64,000 nt of DNA, from contig NC_135251.1 in the NCBI RefSeq assembly GCF_964204865.1, positions 30,108,943 to 30,172,942 on the forward strand, read 5' to 3'. The notes beneath the pieces were generated by a model. It made no database searches. It saw only the letters and a list, made by a program, of their open reading frames with translations, and was not told the DNA's origin. This DNA comes from Styela clava (Eukaryota; Chordata; Ascidiacea; Stolidobranchia; Styelidae). The translations under genes and the position numbers were made by a program. This document shows positions 57,901 through 64,000 of this stretch, piece after piece; position 1 is the first letter of the stretch, and each line of letters begins with the position of its first letter.

Positions 57901-59145
57901 AGCAAAACATCAAAGAATCGTTCATCGGCATACGAGCCGGAAAACTCACACTGTGCGGTGCCAACACGGAAATTGTCCGCCCCGGTTTTTTCAAAAAGTT
58001 CTCTTACTGGTCTCCCCGAACCGCGACGCACTTCACCGAACATTTTGAGCGAAGAAACCCCTACACGGAGGACTTTAGCAAGTACGCCAATGGGCGTGTC
58101 AGATGGATCGTCTCCTGAGTTATCCGATGCGAAGCCGAACAAAGAAAAACCGTCATTTAATAGCCGGTATTCTCCCACGACTTTGAACTCAGGTGACAGC
58201 ATAAAATCGCATGAACGTTCGTCCTCGTCCACTGGCCCGACACACACAAAATTGCGAGTTTGTTCGGGCGATAATGAAGTTCGACGAGGATCTTCCGCAG
58301 GCAATCTCAACACAAGTCCAATTCCAAACTCCCATAGTCACAAAAAATGTGGTTGTACAACAACACACCCTTACTCATGCGGCGGTCACTCTGATGCTTC
58401 TCTCGATGTTAACAAATCATTCAAACATAGTGGTATTTATCCGTACCTCCCAGCAGGTTGTGACAAATTTTGTGTTGGGTGTCAATATAATCATCTTCCT
58501 GGGGCCTGCGATATCGCCAGAATAAAAGAAACAGATCCATACTATTCATTGTATCCATTAGACAGCATGCAGTCTCTCGGATTGCAAACAGCTTTCTCAT
58601 CCCCTTACAATCGATTGCAATCCCAACTTCTAGCAGCCGCAATGGCATCTAGAAATGAATATCTATCAACTGCTGAATCAAATCCTCCCGTTCATGTTTG
58701 CAAATGGGTAACCGCAACAGAAGGACATTGTGGAAAAACTTTTCACACTCGTGAAGGACTCGTTGAGCATTTAAGTACTCATGCACTTCCCACCTCATCG
58801 GGAGTGAATAATTTTGCGATGCCAAATTTTCCTTCCAACAACATATCCACGTACTTTAACGGATCAGCTTTTTCGATGGCTGGTTCCAATCCACCCGGTT
58901 TCAATCTACCCAATAATTTAACACAAGTTGCTCTAGCTAATGAACGCCTATTACAATCCAGTCAAAGGCGCTGTAATTCGCTACATAGGTATAACCCGTA
59001 CAAAAATCCTTTTTCCAATTCATTAAATCCGTATGTTCCTGTATTTCCGCCAAGCGTAACTGGTTCTCCAGCTTTATACAGTTCACCATATGCATATTGC
59101 GGGCAGCCGGTTGGTGCTGCTACAGGAGGATACATATTTCCATAA
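54904..59145 (+). CDS. NET-family C2H2 zinc-finger transcriptional regulator (Noc/Elbow/Zfp503-703), 2 exons, complete
   Basis: Exon 1 is 54904-54981 (26 codons, donor GTAAGT); exon 2 is 57730-59145 after a TTTTTCAG acceptor; 497 aa in total, with a 2.75-kb intron. The junction joins YLRTEYIQPPPGPPS to LDAKKSPLALLAQTCS, the same place and motif as vertebrate ZNF503/ZNF703 and fly noc/elbow (the SPLALLA 'Sp' motif, residues 32-38). A Ser/Pro-rich linker with SKTSKNRSS and SAPVFSKSS blocks follows, then a Cys-rich region (HPYSCGG, GIYPYLPAGCDKFCVGCQYN) and the single atypical C2H2 finger C350-x9-C360-x12-H373-x3-H377. The C-terminus is Tyr/Pro-rich, ending in GGYIFP. These proteins are nuclear repressors that recruit Groucho and act in appendage, eye and neural patterning. 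It is equally related to ZNF503 and ZNF703, so no symbol is given. Confidence 0.93.
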
Positions 59146-62100
59146 ATATAATGAAAAAATAGAACGAGAAATCACAATTTTATAGCGCTCTATCATGCCT
59201 GATCATTAAGGCAGGATATTCATTATCTTCCAATAGTTTCTAGGCCAAAGTTGTCAATCCGGATCATTTTGAGGTAGAATATGACACCAACTTCTTATTT
59301 TTTCAACATTTCTTTTATTTTTTCATTTTATTTCGAGACTTATTCAGTTCCACTGCTTTAAAAACGAACGTGTGCTTTATTATTTTATTTTATTTTAGTT
59401 GTTTTGTTTTAAACTCACAACCTGGCGTTCTGGGTTTTAATTGGGTGATATTTATTCTTGAGCAAAAGGATTTTCAATGAACGCATTATTGGCAAAAATT
59501 GATTTTGGTATAAATTTGGTGATTAAACTGAGACAATGGTGGAGATATTTGCTAATAATTTGTTCATTGGCGGAAAGGTTTACTATTATTTTTTTTCGTC
59601 AAAATACTTTAAAATTGAAAGAAAATTAAAATTATTGTTATACTAATGAATACTTAAATAGTTGATTTTAAGTGACTGCAAGGGAGCGACAGTTTATCAA
59701 AATATCAACGAATGTGACGGACCTAAAATGTGTAAAAGATCAGGAACTTTTTTCAACCCTTTCTGCCCTACAAAATATATAGGGAACCCGCCGAACTCAA
59801 CACTCTTGGAAATAAATTTCTATAGCTTTGTGCCAATCCGAAACCAATTCGTTTGAAGTCGTTGAGAAACGCAGTGGGGTGATTAATATTTTGCGAAGCA
59901 GCATAATAATTAAAAAAATTTGGACAGTAGATCAGGAGCTCCCACGATGATCAATACTAACGAGTAGATTAGAGAGAATGAAATTTCTATGTTGCCGAAC
60001 AAAAAGGCGCCCTTGATCAAATACCCAGTAAATTTTCAACAATTCTTCATTGAACGAAGAGAAACAAATCACAAATTGCTGTAGTAGTACATTAGCACAG
60101 TTACAACCAGTGGCCTAGAGATTACTGTGTTGACAACGTCGTGTTTTATGATTAACGTGACGCAATACAAATATAACAGACGGAATTCGCTCACTTCAAA
60201 GCATTGCGTGGACTCGTTTTAATTCAATCCAAACAAGTGAAACCACCGGGCATAATTTATTTCACAGTGGCTTGAAGATTACTTCGTTGAGACGCATGTG
60301 ACCACGAAATGAATTTGTCATATAGCCCGCTGAGTGGAGCCCAAACCATCGACCTCATTTCTTTTGAAATTTGTTGCGGGGAATTCGTAACCTGATATAT
60401 ATAGGACTTTTTAAAATTCCGATTATATTTGAAAAATTCCAAATTTGTGTGATACACCGATTTCCAAACATAACGTATGTACATGAAACGTAATTTGATC
60501 AGTTTTGACATGGCTTTTTTATTTCTAAATTCCAAACACAAATACGTTCCCAGGCAGCGAAAGTTCAAAATTTTCTCCGACTGAATATTTTCTGATGTTT
60601 CTTTCTATTTTGAAATATTCTCATTCAAATACGAGCGCCATATCAATTAACACATGTTCAGTTAAATTCTTGGTATCATGAAGAAAGACATGAGTCATCA
60701 TCAGTATGTGAAGTTTTAACAAGAAGATCGTACGAAGGAATCAGATAAAATATGACAGCTGTCATAAATCATTGTTAACTGTGATTGGCAACAACAAAAA
60801 CATGTCATTTAAAGATAAAAAAGAACCCACACAATGCAAATTCAACACAAAGTATTATACATTTAAAATTACATTTATTTGGTCATGTTAATTTATACAT
60901 GGAATTTAATTTGTATAAAATATTTCATCCGAATCTGGCCTTGATTTCAAAGCTCTGAGGGTTTATATAACGTCGCATCGAAAGCTTGCTATGTACGAAG
61001 CAGACTATAAACATACTTATTGCTTAGCTTCTGTGACATCGTTGCGATGATTAACATGACCTTTGCAAACTTTTTCAAGATATTTAGAAAAATTACCCCA
61101 CATTAATATGATTAATGTACTGAAAAAAATAGTGTGAAATATTTATCGTGAATCGAAGAAGTGGTAGAATAATTGAAATGACAATTTGTCCCGATTAGTC
61201 GATTACAGTCGTTTCGCGAGCTACTCTTCAATAATTAGCCACTGTTTAGTCATTCCCTTATTAATTTGCACTACTATTTGCTGACCAATTCATATTACAC
61301 AAACATCAAATTTAAACTCGCGAAATTTTCAAAATATGGTCTAAAAATTTAATTAAGCAAATAAGACGTAGGAGAAATGTATTTCATCTATACAAGAAGA
61401 AAACATGCGGACAGTGCGGATGCACTTTTGATTACAAAAATAGTTTATCTCGGTTTTCTTCATGCTATAAATTATACCACAGTTTATCTGATGTTTTTGA
61501 TAACCAAACATTCATCAAAACGGAACATAAATTCCAACCGGAAGGTCTGAAAGTTATTACAAAAGGCTCATTGTTTTCATCGTAGCATCGGAGACGGTGA
61601 AATGAAATATACGGATCATATAAAAGTGGAAGTAAGACAAAATGGCGGTTTGATGAATTTCGAAATAGAAATGAGCGTGAAGCTTGCATAGAAAATACGG
61701 AATCAGAGAAAAATAGATTGAACAGCAGTGTGAACGAGACGAATGTAAATACGTGGTTACAAATTTTATACATGGAATATGGTTCATGAACTAAACCGGA
61801 CCTTTCCAGAGCATTTGCGAATGATGGGTCGTATTTCAGTGACCCCATACTCGTGGAACATACTAAGACAAATCTGTTTCAGGTTCATTTTTGAGTAGAT
61901 GAATAGCGTTCGCCAAGCATGGTATTGAATAATATAATAAATGAATCAGACTTGTCATCCCTCTTATAAAAAGAAAATTTCTTCCTGACTAAGAATGATT
62001 TAAAAATATTCATTTTGTTTGTGATTTCTGGGGGAATCGAATTTTAGGGTATAAAAATGATTTCGATTTGCTCAAATTTTATATTCAGAAAAAAATATGT

Positions 62101-64000
62101 CGAACACTCGCAAATACGCAAGTAAGTCGCAAGTAAAGATTCTCTTTCTCGCATTTACACAATTCCAAATCATTTTGAGATGGAAATAAACAGATTTTAC
62201 TGACGTATCAAGGAATGTTCTGGAGTTCTCTGAATTTTCATTGAACCCAAGTTATGATTTTATACAAGTATTTATTAATGATATTATTGATACATTACAT
62301 TTAAAATTGTTAACCAGTGCCCGCGGTCGCTGTTGACCTTTTGTGTTTTGACAAAAGCAGGTTGTAGTTTGTATGAGTCCTGACGATTGCTGGGTCGTTT
62401 GGTGACAGAACCAACACGCTGTCCACACAACGATGATGATTGACGACTTAAACATTTTTGTTGTTTCTAAAATGTGATAACCAACATACCGATTCGTCTT
62501 TACAATTGCCTCTTGATTTGCTTGACCCAGCGCTCAACTCATCATTCGTTCGTTTGATAAATAGGAAATACTACTTGCCAATGATGACGCCGTGGTCATC
62601 CATCTCTCTCGCCTGACAATCTCAAGCACACCCGATCGACGCACGCACTATTGAAAATAATCCAAAATTTCAAATACGTTGTATGGTAAATAAGGTAATT
62701 TTCAACCCTATTTATATTTTACTGTTATATTTATTCAACAACGTATAAATCGAGATGGAATAACCATCCAAATATACGGATTAGCTTAGCTGAAGAACAT
62801 AGATATAAAAAAAGTTTTCCATGAATGCGCAGCGTACTTACCAAGAAATTTTGCTAAATTTTCCGAATAGAAAAACACCCCTTGCGTTCAATATGTGGGG
62901 TTTCTTTCAATTACCATTCGATCACGGGTGGTTTAGCATGTTGAATTTCAAATTTCATGTACGGCAATGTTGTTTGTTTATCATTGATGTGATAAAATAT
63001 ACTACTCCTGTTGATGAGCTTTTTTTGTCAGCCGGACATATGCTATTTGACAATTACAAGACTAATAAAAGCAGACGTAGTAGAAATGTACGCTGACAAG
63101 TGGTGTTACAAAAATGTATTAAATTACGAGACATTTTAAAGTAAATAACCTTGTCTCTGTGCTTAAAGCGTATTTGCGCTAGGGCCCTCAAGCATAGATT
63201 TTTAAGACACAGTTACATCGGGTAAATTAAGTCATATTTGTATATAACTATATATATTTGTATATAATACTGAAAGTGACTTTACCGATTTAGGTCGCAA
63301 TGACTTCCATGCCTCAACCTGTGAAATGATTTAAGAAATAATTCGGAATTGACTGAAACGGCTATTTTCGGCACTAAATACGAAAGTTCGGTACATGATA
63401 TACATACAAGTGTACCTTATTCGTTTATCTTTTGTGATTGTTTGAAGTTATCAGGGCATATTATGCTTTTCGGTACATTTATGGTAAAAATTAGAATATA
63501 TATGACTAGAGTAAGATTAACATTGGAGATCAAAATCAGCTTGCAATCGTCAAGATGCTAATGAGAACAACTTCGAAGAACGCAGCTTATCGCTCGAAAA
63601 CAGTGGTAGAGGGAGCAAATAAATAATAAAATCCATATTTAGGTATATATCTGCTTACCTTTAGCTTCTCATGCTTAAAGCGATGTCCACAAAGCAAACA
63701 TTTCACAAACAATAAGCAGAAGTAGTGTGTCTCTAAGCACGAATGCCGGACAGTTTTTGTATTCTATTTTATGTTTTGTTATTGAAATACAAAAGCAAAA
63801 ATGCGCTTGAAATAGTTACGGTCACAACACTTTCTACGCGCTAACTATCGGCGAGATAGTTCAATTAAGTGTTTATTTCGATTTGGTTGATTTATAATTA
63901 ATTGTTAATTGCTTCTCCTAATGACTGACCCGTGTGTTTATATGAGACTGACACATGTTCGGTAAACAATTTACCATTTGATGCAATCATTGTTTGCAGC
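59146..64000. other. Downstream intergenic, no gene supported
   Basis: Begins with the 3' flank of the zinc-finger gene (an AATAAA at about 59811 is one possible polyadenylation signal). The remainder is AT-rich, without transposon ends or a convincing coding region. A 127-codon minus-strand ORF at 61465-61848 has no recognisable domain. Confidence 0.4.

Noticed and set aside
57726-58313. 195-codon minus-strand ORF
   Set aside because: Antisense shadow of exon 2 of the NET zinc-finger gene, whose splice junction and motifs are clear.
61465-61848. 127-codon minus-strand ORF starting MGSLKYDPSFANALERSG
   Set aside because: The first ~28 residues look protein-like, but the rest is hydrophobic and Phe/Ser-rich with no domain, and overlapping frames are open too. 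Without transcript support I do not call a gene.
62821-63096. 91-codon plus-strand ORF
   Set aside because: No similarity to a known family and no neighbouring exons; treated as chance.
1-64000. tRNA, rRNA, prokaryote-style operons or CRISPR arrays
   Set aside because: None seen on either strand by eye; the window is animal nuclear DNA. A tRNAscan or Infernal run would be decisive for small RNA genes.

Overview
This is eukaryotic (animal) nuclear DNA. It is AT-rich, with short coding exons flanked by GT/AG splice sites, metazoan-only gene families, and a heavy load of DNA transposons and non-LTR retrotransposons. The gene content (V-ATPase subunit d, ZSWIM2, B4GALT7, mitochondrial ATP synthase subunit b, a NET-family zinc-finger gene) and the compact 6-9 exon genes fit an invertebrate deuterostome. 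A tunicate is my best guess, but nothing in the window proves it.

Layout, left to right. 1-1.1 kb: the 3' end of an unidentified plus-strand gene with a proline-rich segment and a C-terminal NPF motif. 1.1-6.4 kb: intergenic DNA packed with small hAT-like elements. 6.5-9.9 kb (minus): complete 7-exon V-ATPase subunit d gene with two MITEs lying side by side in one intron. 9.9-16 kb: repeats. 16.06-20.72 kb (plus): complete 9-exon ZSWIM2 (SWIM, RING, ZZ, RING). 22.09-25.16 kb (plus): complete 6-exon beta-1,4-galactosyltransferase 7. 27.1-27.9 kb (minus): single-exon ATP synthase subunit b. 28.9-30.2 kb: a hAT-type element.

33-50.6 kb is a transposon graveyard with clear order-of-insertion evidence. 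A two-ORF CR1/L2-like LINE on the plus strand (about 33.1-44.56 kb) was interrupted twice. A 3.0-kb hAT transposon with its own decayed transposase sits in the endonuclease domain (8-bp target duplication). An antisense L1/Tx1-like LINE sits a few codons before the ORF2 stop (11-bp target duplication). Taking out both inserts together with one target copy each leaves a single open ORF2 of about 1,069 codons. A third, antisense CR1/L2-like LINE (45.6-48.2 kb) follows. At 48.5-50.6 kb a hAT-like element contains an internally deleted relative of the 3.0-kb hAT, which itself contains a segment shared, in rearranged order, with 13.3-13.8 kb.

54.9-59.1 kb (plus): two-exon NET-family (Noc/Elbow/Zfp503-703) zinc-finger gene. 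59.1-64 kb: no gene that I can support.

The host genes do not form a pathway. They are independent housekeeping or developmental genes. Exon coordinates were worked out by hand from splice motifs, reading-frame continuity and family similarity; splice phases add up to uninterrupted frames in all four multi-exon genes that are complete in the window.
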